DNA of 52,789 bases, from positions 1-52,789 of the forward strand of contig JAOAAF010000006.1 in NCBI GenBank assembly GCA_026419015.1, read 5' to 3'. Below are positions 25,860-34,707 of the stretch, piece after piece. The position numbers and the translations under genes were made by a program. The stretch's first letter is position 1; every line of letters starts with the position of its first letter. This DNA comes from Spirochaetota bacterium (GTDB taxonomy: Bacteria; Spirochaetota; UBA4802; JAGODF01). The notes under the pieces are model-generated. The model saw nothing but the letters and a program-made list of their open reading frames with translations, was not told the DNA's origin and did not search any database.

Positions 25860-27602
25860 GTGGCATTTCAAAAATTCGAACTAATAAAAAAAATCTTTCA
25901 AAACGCACCGATTCGTATGAAATTTATTTGTGCGGGAATTGGTGCAATTGTATTCGTTTCGGCTATAGTTATCATCATTGCTGTTCCATCGATTGAGAAT
26001 TCCATTTTGCAAAATAAAAACGAATATGTCCGAAGTCTTGTGGAAATAGTCGTTCAGTCAATTCAGCATTTTCATTATGAATCTGAAATGAAAAAAATCC
26101 CTGAATATCTTGCTAAAAGCGAAGCTTTTTACCAGATTGGCAAATATCGATTTGGAAGCGACCTGCAAAGTACATTTTGGATAATTTCGATGGACGGTAT
26201 TGCGCTCGCGCATCCCATGCGAGAAGATCTCACTGGGAAGAATTTGCTCGATGAAGTAAATGCAGACGGGCGGAAAATTTATAGAGAAATGAAGGAGCTT
26301 GTCGAAACGCATAATGAAGGATTTATCTACTATCGCCAGCAATATAAATTCGAAGCAGGAAAGATATTACCGATGGTTGCATACGTTAAAAAGTACGAGC
26401 CGTGGAATTTATTTGTCGGTGCAGGAGTATATGTGAATGATGTGCGAGCGGAAACGCAAAAGGTGATCGCAAAAATCGTTTTGGTAAGTATAATTGCATG
26501 CGCTGTTGTTTCTTTTATCTTTATTTTTGTGACTAACAAAATAACTATTCCAATTACGCAATTACATGAGAGCTTAACAAAGCGAGATTTAAAAGCAGTA
26601 GTTCAGAGTTCATCGGAAGATGAAGTTGGTCGCATGGCGGCGGTATTTAACGATTTCATTGTTCGAGTTCGAGAAGTTTTCCTTGAAGCAAGCGATGTAA
26701 GCGATAAACTTGCGCTTGCCTCTACTGAACTTTCGAATCTTGCAAATAATTATAGCCACAGCCTGCAGCGCCAAAGCGAAATCGCATTTGCCATGGCTGA
26801 AAAGGTTCGATTGATTTCGGATGAATTAATTTCAATTACGAAAGACACTGATAACGAATTTGAACTTTTAAATGGATTAATAAATAAAATGCGCGATTTA
26901 TCGGAGATAATTCTTATGCTGAACGACTCAGCAATAAGAGGGGTAGGTGTGATTTCTGCGATTTCAAAGCTTGCCGCAGCGGGACAGGAGAAACTCCACA
27001 TGATGCTAGCAGCGACGCAGACACTGAAAGAGCGCTCGGGTGAGATGAGGGGTATTATCGATATCATCAGCGATATTTCTGATCAAATAAACTTACTTTC
27101 GTTAAATGCTTCAATCGAGGCAGCGCGGGCAGGAACATACGGGAGAGGCTTTGCAGTTGTGGCTGATCAGGTCTCAAAGCTTGCAGAGGAAACAGCACAC
27201 AGTATAAGCGATATTGCTGCAATAATAAATCAAAATGAGACTGATATTGATACAACAACGGAAAAAGTGATCCAAACAGCGGAGAGCATTAACAAAATAA
27301 TAAAAGAGATCGCTGTTATTGAAGGGTTCATCACTGCAATCCGCGCAAATGTAGACAAACAGGTTGGAACGAAAGACACAGTCGAACAAGAAATACAAGA
27401 TATTAGCCGGCTTTCGGAAAGCATTATGATGACCACAAAAATACAAAAAATGTCTATTAATGAGATAAATGACATATTAAGAAGTATTCAGGAAAAAATA
27501 AATGAGTTAGCTTCTTCTTCGGAAGAGTTGGCAGCAAATGCGGAATTGGTTTCATCGCTAGCAATGGTAATAAAAAGCAAAGTGAGGGATTTTATAATAT
27601 AA
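25860..27602 (+). CDS. Methyl-accepting chemotaxis protein with single Cache domain
   Basis: Inner-membrane chemoreceptor of 580 residues. A first membrane helix (about 22-45) leads into a periplasmic single-Cache-like domain (about 50-200) with HPMREDLTGKNLLDEV and ILPMVAYVKKYEPWNLFVGAGVYV, typical for small-acid sensors. A second helix (about 203-227) and a HAMP segment follow, then the cytoplasmic signalling rod whose tip is intact (ISDQINLLSLNASIEAARAG, residues about 401-420, then GRGFAVVADQV). No C-terminal NWETF-type tether for CheR is visible. GTG 25860 is the apparent start; an ATG at 25917 directly before the helix is possible. It is coupled to the STAS gene. Confidence 0.93.
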   Translation: MAFQKFELIKKIFQNAPIRMKFICAGIGAIVFVSAIVIIIAVPSIENSILQNKNEYVRSLVEIVVQSIQHFHYESEMKKIPEYLAKSEAFYQIGKYRFGSDLQSTFWIISMDGIALAHPMREDLTGKNLLDEVNADGRKIYREMKELVETHNEGFIYYRQQYKFEAGKILPMVAYVKKYEPWNLFVGAGVYVNDVRAETQKVIAKIVLVSIIACAVVSFIFIFVTNKITIPITQLHESLTKRDLKAVVQSSSEDEVGRMAAVFNDFIVRVREVFLEASDVSDKLALASTELSNLANNYSHSLQRQSEIAFAMAEKVRLISDELISITKDTDNEFELLNGLINKMRDLSEIILMLNDSAIRGVGVISAISKLAAAGQEKLHMMLAATQTLKERSGEMRGIIDIISDISDQINLLSLNASIEAARAGTYGRGFAVVADQVSKLAEETAHSISDIAAIINQNETDIDTTTEKVIQTAESINKIIKEIAVIEGFITAIRANVDKQVGTKDTVEQEIQDISRLSESIMMTTKIQKMSINEINDILRSIQEKINELASSSEELAANAELVSSLAMVIKSKVRDFII

Positions 27603-27629
27603 TCTACAGTAAAATTTCGCTTGACCGTG

Positions 27630-27657
27630 AAAACGATTTTGCTTTTTTTATCGTTTT
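27630..27657 (+). terminator. Weak terminator-like hairpin after the chemoreceptor
   Basis: AAAACGAT (27630-27637) pairs with ATCGTTTT (27650-27657) around a 12-base T-rich loop. The T-run beyond it is short, so this is only a weak candidate. Confidence 0.35.
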
Positions 27658-27705
27658 TGATTTATTTTCAAATTGTAAATCATTGAAAAACAACAGAATT
27701 ATTGA

Positions 27706-28497
27706 ATGGAATTAATAAAAACAGCATTTTCTTCCTGCCCAAACGACACATTTATATTCGATGCGATGGTACATGGGAAAATTGATATTAATGGGTTTGT
27801 ATTTGAACCCCATATCGCCGATGTCGATGAGTTAAACAAAAGCGCATTTAGTGGGATCTTTGAATTAACAAAACTTTCGTTTTATGCATTTTTTCTATTA
27901 CGAAAGCGATACATTCTCCTCGATGCGGGGTGTGCCATTGGCTATGGGTGTGGTCCGATCCTTGTTGCAAAAAACAAAACGATTGACATTGAGACCGATA
28001 TCATTGCCATTCCAGGGCAATTTACTACTGCTCATCTTTTACTTCGACTTTGGAATCCCAATGTCTGCACGGCAGTTCTTCGGTTCGATGAGATATTGCC
28101 AGCAGTCCGCGATGGAAAGTTTTCAGCGGGATTGGTGATTCACGAGGGGCGATTTGTTTACAAAAAGTACGGATTAGTGGAAATCGTCGATTTGGGACAG
28201 TGGTGGGAAAAATTAACTTCGCTCCCAATCCCACTTGGATGCATCGCGCTGCGGAACGATTGCGAAAAGTATTATGAAAAAATTACCGGCATCATGAAAG
28301 CATCGGTGAAATATGCCTGTTCAAACCCATCGCGCGTGTACCCGTACGTACGGTCGCTAGCACAGGAGATGGAAGATGAAATAATACAAAAGCACATAAC
28401 TTTATATGTGAATGAGTTTACGCATTCGCTTGGAAAACTTGGAAAGAAAGCGATAGCAACGCTTGAGGAAATCGCCCAACACCGAGGGGTATTATGA
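27706..28497 (+). CDS. mqnD: 1,4-dihydroxy-6-naphthoate synthase of the futalosine pathway
   Basis: A late enzyme of the futalosine route to menaquinone, converting cyclic dehypoxanthinyl futalosine to 1,4-dihydroxy-6-naphthoate. The family start SSCPNDTFIFDAMVHGKI is near complete. Further marks are DVDELNKSAF, LTKLSFYAFF, GCAIGYGCGPILV, AIPGQFTTAHLLL and GLVIHEGRFVYKK, in the order known for this periplasmic-binding-protein-like fold. At 263 residues the length is normal. Its TGA overlaps the ATG of mqnB by four bases (ATGA), so both are cotranslated. The other futalosine genes (mqnA, mqnC, mqnE) are not in the window. Confidence 0.92.
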   Translation: MELIKTAFSSCPNDTFIFDAMVHGKIDINGFVFEPHIADVDELNKSAFSGIFELTKLSFYAFFLLRKRYILLDAGCAIGYGCGPILVAKNKTIDIETDIIAIPGQFTTAHLLLRLWNPNVCTAVLRFDEILPAVRDGKFSAGLVIHEGRFVYKKYGLVEIVDLGQWWEKLTSLPIPLGCIALRNDCEKYYEKITGIMKASVKYACSNPSRVYPYVRSLAQEMEDEIIQKHITLYVNEFTHSLGKLGKKAIATLEEIAQHRGVL

Positions 28498-29132
28498 TTG
28501 GCATTGTGATGGCAACGGCGTTGGAGGCAAATCCATTCATTGCAGAAATGAAGCTTTCCCTTTTGGAAAAAACCCCTTTTCGCATTTTTGGAAATGGGGC
28601 TTCTCTTTTGACAATATCCGGAATCGGTAAAGTCAATGCCGCGCTTGCGACGGGATATCTTGCACAGAAATTTAACGTGAAAATATTTCTCAATGCAGGT
28701 GCGGCAGGTGCGCTGAATGCGAAGTACGAAATAGGTGACATCTATCATGTTCGAGAAGTCGTTGAGCCCGACAGGCCTTCCTTACTCACCCACCGCATGC
28801 GTGCAAAACCTGCCGATTGCCTCAGTGGGTTCCCAACAGCAGTGCTTGCGACGCAAGATGTTCCAGTATTGAATTCTGTGGAAAGAGAAAGACTTTCTTC
28901 AATTGCTGATTTAGCTGACATGGAAGGAGCAGCGGTTTTGCTTGCAGCACGAAAGTTCCGTGCTCGATGTTATATTTTTAAAATTATTAGCGATACTGCT
29001 TCGCATTCGGATGATGCAACAATTATCGAACACATCCGAGTGCATGGACAATCCTTTGCGCAGTTTATCGTTGAACGGGTGTTAAAAGCGCTCCCTAAAG
29101 CGAATGAAAATATCTTTATCAACAATTCGTGA
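28494..29132 (+). CDS. mqnB: Futalosine hydrolase
   Basis: A nucleoside-phosphorylase-fold enzyme that removes hypoxanthine from futalosine. Marks are IGIVMATALEANPF at the start, ISGIGKVNAALATGYL, LNAGAAGALN, and the substrate loop ADMEGAAVLLAA followed by FKIISDTA near residues 140-165. MTA/SAH nucleosidases share the fold, but the partner mqnD with an ATGA overlap makes futalosine hydrolase the better call. The ATG at 28494 follows GAGGGG. The last 51 bases overlap a small gene on the other strand. At 212 residues the length is typical. Confidence 0.88.
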   Translation: MIGIVMATALEANPFIAEMKLSLLEKTPFRIFGNGASLLTISGIGKVNAALATGYLAQKFNVKIFLNAGAAGALNAKYEIGDIYHVREVVEPDRPSLLTHRMRAKPADCLSGFPTAVLATQDVPVLNSVERERLSSIADLADMEGAAVLLAARKFRARCYIFKIISDTASHSDDATIIEHIRVHGQSFAQFIVERVLKALPKANENIFINNS

Positions 29133-29234
29133 AAGCGATGAAATGATGTGTTCTTTCGAAACGCCCCGCTGCACATCAATGCGAGCCGCGCGCAGCAACG
29201 TTTCTACATACATCTCAAGCGAATCGTTTTTCAT
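29082..29234 (-). CDS. Small hypothetical protein (50 aa), antisense to the end of mqnB
   Basis: ATG 29234 has a strong GGAGGG eight bases upstream. The 50-residue product is hydrophilic and helix-like (SLEMYVETLLRAARIDV, then RGVSKEHIISSLSRIV), with a composition that looks like a real protein rather than a chance frame. It overlaps the last 51 bases of mqnB tail to tail. No family is recognised and no cysteine or membrane segment is present. Supported by the ribosome site and composition only. Confidence 0.5.
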   Translation of the reverse strand: MKNDSLEMYVETLLRAARIDVQRGVSKEHIISSLSRIVDKDIFIRFRERF

Positions 29235-29451
29235 CCAGTACCCTCCAGGGAAGAAGTATTTAGACAAATATCGGATGACGGATGTTATTTCTTGAAAAAA
29301 ATCGTTTGTCTGAATTGCAAAACAACCAACTGATTTTATATTGACAATTTTGTGTATTATTGTAAGTCATGCGCTCATCAACCACATGGCTGTCGACGGG
29401 GCGCATCGCATTTTTGATGTATTTTTCGCGGGAAGATAACGAGGAAGTTAG

Positions 29452-30210
29452 ATGGATAAAAATGGGAATAAAGTAAATTTTGTCATAAATAAAATTGAAA
29501 AAGCTCCTCATATTCCCAACATGGTGGTGAATCAAATCGTAAAACTGATTGCCGATGGGGTATTGAAACCAGGAGATAAACTTCCCTCTGAGCTTGAAAT
29601 GACTAGGCGCTTTGGGATAAGTCGCATTTCCTTGCGCGAAGCCATGAAGCTTTTAGAAGCAAAAGGATTTATTGAATCTCATGGCCGTAAAGGAAAGTAT
29701 GTTCGCTCAGCGTTGGATGAGTCAATATCGTCTCCTATTGAAAATATGATTTCGGTCGATCACGACAAGATTTGGGAACTTTTGTACGTGCGGAGGATTA
29801 TCGATTCAGAAGCAGCTGCCTTGGCAGCAACAAACGCGACGCGGGAGCAAATCGAAGATTTAGTTAGTTTTTTACGGGAAGTTGAATTGATTGGTGTGGA
29901 TGAGGTAGTGCAAAAGCGGGAGGGTGGGCGACTTTATGCAAAATTTTACAATGACCTTGCCGATGCAACGAACAACACTATATTTGCGCATTTAATGAAA
30001 TCCATTTCATCGATGTTGCGAGGCGCGTTACCTTATAGCAGGACAAAGCTGCAATCGGTGCCAGGGAGTTCCCGCGCCATTTATGAACAACATGTGGCAA
30101 TTTTAGACGCAATCAGACAACGCCAACCGGAGAAAGCCCGCGAGGCGATGCGAAAGCATATTGATTGGCTTGAGGAAAATCTTAAAAAAATATTAACGGA
30201 GGCAAGATGA
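29452..30210 (+). CDS. GntR-family (FadR subgroup) transcriptional regulator
   Basis: A 252-residue regulator. The winged helix-turn-helix (about residues 20-85) has the typical LKPGDKLPSELEMTRRFGIS and LREAMKLLEAKGFI. The effector domain is FCD-like (about 105-240), normally binding a carboxylic acid with a metal. Here the usual FH of the first metal site reads FYNDLADATNN, so one histidine is replaced; later histidines (EQHVAILDAI and MRKHI) are kept. GAGGAA precedes ATG 29452. The gene overlaps the phosphoesterase gene by four bases (ATGA). A TTGACA at 29340-29345 could be a -35. Ligand and regulon are unknown. Confidence 0.9.
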   Translation: MDKNGNKVNFVINKIEKAPHIPNMVVNQIVKLIADGVLKPGDKLPSELEMTRRFGISRISLREAMKLLEAKGFIESHGRKGKYVRSALDESISSPIENMISVDHDKIWELLYVRRIIDSEAAALAATNATREQIEDLVSFLREVELIGVDEVVQKREGGRLYAKFYNDLADATNNTIFAHLMKSISSMLRGALPYSRTKLQSVPGSSRAIYEQHVAILDAIRQRQPEKAREAMRKHIDWLEENLKKILTEAR

Positions 30211-30866
30211 CACTCACAGTGCTTGCAGACATTCATGGCGATGAGGTGTGTATTGAGGAGACTGCCGATTTAATTAAAAAATCGGATGCGCTTGTCATTG
30301 CGGGAGACATCACCGCCAAGGGACATCGCGATGAGGTAGAAAGAATAATCGAAACCGCAGAAAAATATACGAAAAACATCCTTGCGGTGCATGGAAATAT
30401 GGATCGCGAGGACGTTCGATTGTTTCTTGAAGAGAAGAACTACTCTTTGCACGGCATAGGGAAAATGTATAAAGGAGTTGGTTTTTTTGGCGTTGGTGGG
30501 TCGAATATTACCCCAATACGCACACGGTGCAATTATACCGAGGAGGAAATCGCTGCCGTGTTAGAACAGGGTTATAAAAAAATCCAAGTTGCCCAGAGCA
30601 AGGTACTGGTGAGCCATGTTCCCCCGAAAGGTGTGTGCGACAGAACATTTCTTTTCACCCATGGAGGAAGCACTGCAGTTCGAGATTTTATTCTCTCTCA
30701 TCAGGATGTGGGGTTGTGTTTATGCGGGCATGTGCACGAAGCGCATGGATTGAATTTTTTAAACCATGCACGAGTGCTCAATGTCGGTTCAGTGAAGCGC
30801 GGGAGATTTGCTCACATTGAGCTGTCGCGCGATGTGATAACCGTTTCGGAAAGGAGATTGGTGTAA
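30207..30866 (+). CDS. Metallophosphoesterase of the calcineurin-like superfamily
   Basis: A 219-residue dinuclear-metal phosphoesterase. Ligand motifs are in order: ADIHGD (7-12), AGDITAKG (32-39), HGNMDRED (62-69), SHVPPKG (about 136-142) and CGHVHEAHG (about 172-180). It belongs to the small YfcE/YmdB-like group acting on phosphodiesters; the substrate is not visible. GGAGGC precedes the ATG, which overlaps the regulator stop. The HIT gene starts one base after its own stop. Close coupling suggests that the regulator, this enzyme and the HIT protein are one operon, possibly in nucleotide clean-up. Confidence 0.9.
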   Translation: MTLTVLADIHGDEVCIEETADLIKKSDALVIAGDITAKGHRDEVERIIETAEKYTKNILAVHGNMDREDVRLFLEEKNYSLHGIGKMYKGVGFFGVGGSNITPIRTRCNYTEEEIAAVLEQGYKKIQVAQSKVLVSHVPPKGVCDRTFLFTHGGSTAVRDFILSHQDVGLCLCGHVHEAHGLNFLNHARVLNVGSVKRGRFAHIELSRDVITVSERRLV

Positions 30867-30867
30867 A

Positions 30868-31296
30868 ATGGGAAATTGTGTGTTTTGCGAGATTGTTGCG
30901 GGGAATGCACCTGCCCGTGTGGTGCATGAAAATGAGCTTTCGATGGTTATTTTAGATATTCACCCATATGCGGAAGGACATTGTTTAGCAATCCCAAAGC
31001 GTCATGTGACATGGTGGCATGAAATGACGGGAGAAGAAATTGCAAGCCTTTTTGAGGCCGCGCAGGTGGTTGCGAAGCGAATGATGAAAAAATTAAGACC
31101 CGATTTTGTTTGTATGTATGCGAGGGGAAGGCGTATTCCGCATACGCACATTTTTCTCATTCCAACCTACAGCGGCGATGTGCTTGACAGATTCTTCAAC
31201 GCGCTGGAAAACTTTCAAGAATCGCCAGAACGCCTTGCAAAAATTAAAACGCCAGAGGCACTGGATAGTGCGCTTGAACTGCTGAAATCTGAATGA
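30868..31296 (+). CDS. HIT-family protein with altered HIT motif
   Basis: A 142-residue histidine-triad protein. The N-terminal CVFCEIVAG pair of cysteines is the usual zinc-binding start of Hint-like members, and ILDIHPYAEGHCLAIPKRHV is typical. The triad reads H92-T-H94-I-F96, so the third histidine of HxHxHxx is phenylalanine. The presumed nucleophile (the middle His94) remains. The family hydrolyses or transfers nucleotidyl groups. The N-terminal CxxC is fully kept, so the protein is probably folded and functional. It ends the regulator-phosphoesterase-HIT run. Confidence 0.88.
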   Translation: MGNCVFCEIVAGNAPARVVHENELSMVILDIHPYAEGHCLAIPKRHVTWWHEMTGEEIASLFEAAQVVAKRMMKKLRPDFVCMYARGRRIPHTHIFLIPTYSGDVLDRFFNALENFQESPERLAKIKTPEALDSALELLKSE

Positions 31297-31335
31297 AAGA
31301 ATCAGGAGGAGAAGAGCTTTTGTATTGACTTTTTT

Positions 31336-31351
31336 CGCTACATTAGTAGCG
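31336..31351. promoter_or_regulatory. Perfect inverted repeat upstream of lolA
   Basis: CGCTAC and GTAGCG form a perfect 6-base stem around ATTA, between a TTGACT (31325-31330) and a TATAAC (31357-31362) set 26 bases apart. There is no T-run behind it on either strand. It could be an operator; the role is not shown. Confidence 0.3.
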
Positions 31352-31512
31352 TTGGGTATAACTCCTTCGGTCACGTAAATGTGTGGACATCAAAATGCGC
31401 TTCAGTGCAAAAATTGGAAAAAGTTTTATTTCATAGATTGGCATTGATGGATAAGGTGAGTTGGGAATTTTTTGTTATTAATTAAAGATTTTGCATTAAC
31501 TTTCGGGATGTA

Positions 31513-32229
31513 GTGATTCGATCGATGAAGAAAGAAGTTGTATTAATAATAACATGCTGCGCGCTTTTTTTCTCATTGGTGTTTTTGCCCAACAAAATGC
31601 AGGCGGATATTTTTAATTTTGTTACGGTAACTGACATCGTGAAAAAAGTAAAAAAGCGGTTTGCGGAAATCGATTCATATCAAGCTGATTTTTCGATGAC
31701 TTCATATAAGCTTGGGTCGGTTACGCGACAGACTGGTACCATCAAGTACAAGGCAGCAAATAAGTTGCTTGTCGAATGCTATGGCGGAAGGCAGTATCGG
31801 ATAGTGTCGGATGGTCGTAAAATGTGGATATATATCCCTTCGATGAATGCGGTAGTGCGTCAGGACTTAAAATCCGATGCGGAGGGAATTTTTAGCACGG
31901 GAACAAAAAGCGGATTACAGAGGCTTTTTTCGAAATATCATTATAAATTTGCATCAAAGGAGCAACCAGAACTTCAGAGCGATGGGACAAAGAAATATAC
32001 TTTGTTTTTAAAACAAAAGGAGCAACGCGGTGGTTTTCGAACAATTAAGTTATGGATCAGTGAGGATTTTTTAATTACAAAAGCAGAGGGCGAAACTGCC
32101 ATAGGGAAGAAAGTGGAACTTGAATTGAAAAATATTAAAACCGATATTTCGCTGCCAAACGGCTTATTCAAATTCGATATCCCCGGGCAGGCGAAAGTCG
32201 TAGTAAATCCTTTGATGAGCGAGGAGTAA
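31513..32229 (+). CDS. lolA: LolA-family outer-membrane lipoprotein carrier
   Basis: A periplasmic chaperone carrying lipoproteins from the inner to the outer membrane. A signal peptide ends near KMQADIF (about residue 33). The LolA-type half-barrel pattern follows: IDSYQADFSMTSY, TGTIKYKAANKLLVE, GRKMWIYIPSMNAVVRQDL, and LPNGLFKFDIP near the end. At 238 residues it has a normal length. The GTG at 31513 has GGGA six bases upstream; an ATG four codons on (31525) has none, so the GTG is kept with doubt. rodZ follows after three bases, so both are cotranscribed, and an envelope operon follows. Confidence 0.85.
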   Translation: MIRSMKKEVVLIITCCALFFSLVFLPNKMQADIFNFVTVTDIVKKVKKRFAEIDSYQADFSMTSYKLGSVTRQTGTIKYKAANKLLVECYGGRQYRIVSDGRKMWIYIPSMNAVVRQDLKSDAEGIFSTGTKSGLQRLFSKYHYKFASKEQPELQSDGTKKYTLFLKQKEQRGGFRTIKLWISEDFLITKAEGETAIGKKVELELKNIKTDISLPNGLFKFDIPGQAKVVVNPLMSEE

Positions 32230-32232
32230 AAA

Positions 32233-33363
32233 TTGACCAGCATAGGAGAGAAACTCATTTCTGCACGAGAAAGCAGGAAACTTTCGAGAAAGGATGTTTC
32301 AAAGGAAACAAATATTCCTTTGAAATACATTGAAGCGCTGGAAGAAGAAGAATTCGATAGGCTTCCGAGCGAGACCCATGTCATTGGGTTTCTTCGTTCG
32401 TACTCAGAATTTTTGCGAATAAACGCGGATGAAATTATCCAACTCTACAAGGGTTACAAAATCGGCGAAAGCGCAACGCCGCTTGAGGAACTCACAAAAC
32501 CAACGCGTTCTCCGGTTTTCGCAAATATCATTTTATTTTTCGATCGGTATAGGAATTACTTTCTCATCGGCATTGCAGCTGTTGGATTTTTTTTGGTGAT
32601 TTTGTTTATCAACATGATTTTTTCATCCCGGGTCGATGTGGGAGAAGGCGATGATCTTGGCGTAATAAAAAATCAAGAACACGATAAAAAAACAACATTG
32701 GGCAATTACCATAAGCTCGTGTTGCAGAACGATGCGGGGAATGCAATTGTGTCTGTTAATGAAGGCGTGTTCTTTACTGTGGAGAAGCGAGAAGCGATGT
32801 TTATTTTGCGAAGCATTCAAAAGGGAGAATCGGCGGTAATAGAAATCTCACCTGGCAATACAGTGGAAACACTTGTGATGAATCAGCCGAAAGTTGTTAC
32901 AATAAAAGGATGCCCCCGAGAGGTCGAATTTACGCTCAAAGCGTTAGCCGAAAATACCGCGAACATCAAGGTTCAGCTGGGGAAACAAGTTGAGATAGCT
33001 GAAGAAGGGAAACATGAGGAACAAAAGGCGGAGGTTGCCGTTCATGGTTCTTCAATTATTGCCCGCGATGAAAGAAGCCTTTCAATGATAATTGAGATGC
33101 AGTTTGTGCAAAAATCATTTGTGGAAGTGTATCTCGATGGCATGATGAAGCGAAGGGGAATGGTTCCTGCAGGTGTGAGCGAACGGTTTGAAGCAAATAG
33201 CCATGCTCAGATTCGCATAGGCAATGCCGGTGGTGTCAAGGTCAAAATAAACAATGTAGAATACAACTGGGGTGGTCCAGGTCAGGTTGCCAATAAAGTG
33301 ATAACCTGGAGGAAAGATCCATCGAAACCAAATTTATGGCATATTGTTGTGAAAGATTGGTGA
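32233..33363 (+). CDS. rodZ: RodZ-like cytoskeleton-linked helix-turn-helix membrane protein
   Basis: RodZ links MreB to the cell-wall elongation machinery. Residues 1-70 are the HTH_25 domain (GEKLISARESRKLSRKDVSKET and IEALEEEEFDRLPSETHVIGFLRSYS); a single membrane helix follows at about 113-132, and the periplasmic part ends in a DUF4115-like beta domain (about 285-375). An extra beta-rich section (PEGA-like, about 155-250) fills the middle. The start is a TTG at 32233, six bases after GAGGAG; no ATG or GTG upstream is usable. It lies directly behind lolA and ahead of rimO. Confidence 0.85.
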   Translation: MTSIGEKLISARESRKLSRKDVSKETNIPLKYIEALEEEEFDRLPSETHVIGFLRSYSEFLRINADEIIQLYKGYKIGESATPLEELTKPTRSPVFANIILFFDRYRNYFLIGIAAVGFFLVILFINMIFSSRVDVGEGDDLGVIKNQEHDKKTTLGNYHKLVLQNDAGNAIVSVNEGVFFTVEKREAMFILRSIQKGESAVIEISPGNTVETLVMNQPKVVTIKGCPREVEFTLKALAENTANIKVQLGKQVEIAEEGKHEEQKAEVAVHGSSIIARDERSLSMIIEMQFVQKSFVEVYLDGMMKRRGMVPAGVSERFEANSHAQIRIGNAGGVKVKINNVEYNWGGPGQVANKVITWRKDPSKPNLWHIVVKDW

Positions 33364-33378
33364 GGTGCATCGCAACCA

Positions 33379-34683
33379 TTGATTTCGCCAACATCTCTTT
33401 CGTACTATATTCTCTCGCTTGGGTGTGCAAAGAATCAGGTAGATTCGGAAAAGCTTAACGGTGCATTTCTCGATGCTGGTTTTATTCCCGCCGCGCATCC
33501 CCAACACGCTGACATTGTAGTAATAAACACGTGTGCCTTTATTGAAGATGCAAAAAGGGAATCCATTGACGCGATTTTTGAAATGCTAACCCTTCGAAGG
33601 CGCGTAAAACGTGGTTTTCCCCAAAAAGTTGTCGTCGTTGGGTGCCTTGCGAAACGATATGCACTATCATTGCGAAACGAAATACCAGAAATAGATTTTA
33701 TTTATGGGCTTGTCGATGAACAGCTGTTGCCAGCCTTATGCAATGCATTTGGCATAAAAAAAGAAAAATGCTCATTTCGTCAAGTTCCGCTTGATGAGGG
33801 AATCCCTTATGCATATATAAAAATTTCAGAGGGATGTTCAAACAATTGCAGCTTTTGTGCAATTCCCTTCATCCGTGGAGAAGCGATTTCGTTTTCACCT
33901 GAAAAAATATTTGCCGATGTAGACGAAGCAACAGCGCGCGGTGTAAAAGAACTCATCATCGTCGCGCAGGATATTTGCTCGTATCGGTATGGGAAAGTTA
34001 CGTTGAAAAGTTTAGTAAAAAAAATATGCGCGCGAACAGATGTTCCATGGATCCGACTTATGTACTGCCATCCCGACCATGTAGATGAAGAGTTAATTGA
34101 ACTCATTGCTGCTGAAAAGAGAATTTGCCGCTACTTGGATATCCCTTTCCAACACGCATCGGCAAACGTGCTTCGCTCGATGGGAAGAAAAGGGGATGCA
34201 GAAACATACATGCGCCTTATCGAACTTCTTCGAAAATCAATCAATGGCATTCATATCCGTTCAACCTTTCTGGTCGGATACCCGAACGAAACCGAAGATG
34301 ACTTTCGCATGCTTCTAGATTTTATTAAAGAAGTAAAACTTGAAAAAGTTGGTGCGTTTATGTATTCGCCAGAAGAAGGAACTAAGGCCTTCGCGTTGAA
34401 CGATTTAGTGCCGAAGAGAATTAAACGAGCACGTTACCACGAATTGCTTTCTACACAAAAGGAAATTTCGAAGAATGCGCTTCGCAAGATGAAAGGCAAA
34501 AGGATCAACGTGCTCGTTGAAAAGCATATCAGAAAAAATCAATGGATTGGGCGTACAGAATTTGATGCGCCCGAAGTAGATGGTATTTTTTTCTTGACCT
34601 CAAAAAGTGCAACGCTTCACAGTATTGTAAATGCGGAAGTAACTAATTTTTCCGAGTATGATCTGTGGGGGATTTCGGAATAA
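33379..34683 (+). CDS. rimO: Ribosomal protein S12 methylthiotransferase RimO
   Basis: Radical-SAM enzyme that methylthiolates a conserved aspartate of ribosomal protein S12. The N-terminal UPF0004 domain has SLGCAKNQVDSE with the first Fe-S cysteine, INTCAF and VVGCLAKRY; the radical-SAM motif CSNNCSFC sits at about residue 154, and a C-terminal TRAM domain follows (about 370-434). The SLGCAKNQVDSE string distinguishes RimO from MiaB. The start is a TTG (33379), in frame and 15 bases after the rodZ stop, with GAGGTG at the usual side but somewhat distant. At 434 residues it is of normal length. Confidence 0.95.
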   Translation: MISPTSLSYYILSLGCAKNQVDSEKLNGAFLDAGFIPAAHPQHADIVVINTCAFIEDAKRESIDAIFEMLTLRRRVKRGFPQKVVVVGCLAKRYALSLRNEIPEIDFIYGLVDEQLLPALCNAFGIKKEKCSFRQVPLDEGIPYAYIKISEGCSNNCSFCAIPFIRGEAISFSPEKIFADVDEATARGVKELIIVAQDICSYRYGKVTLKSLVKKICARTDVPWIRLMYCHPDHVDEELIELIAAEKRICRYLDIPFQHASANVLRSMGRKGDAETYMRLIELLRKSINGIHIRSTFLVGYPNETEDDFRMLLDFIKEVKLEKVGAFMYSPEEGTKAFALNDLVPKRIKRARYHELLSTQKEISKNALRKMKGKRINVLVEKHIRKNQWIGRTEFDAPEVDGIFFLTSKSATLHSIVNAEVTNFSEYDLWGISE

Positions 34684-34707
34684 ATACTTCCGCAGGAAGG
34701 AGAAATC

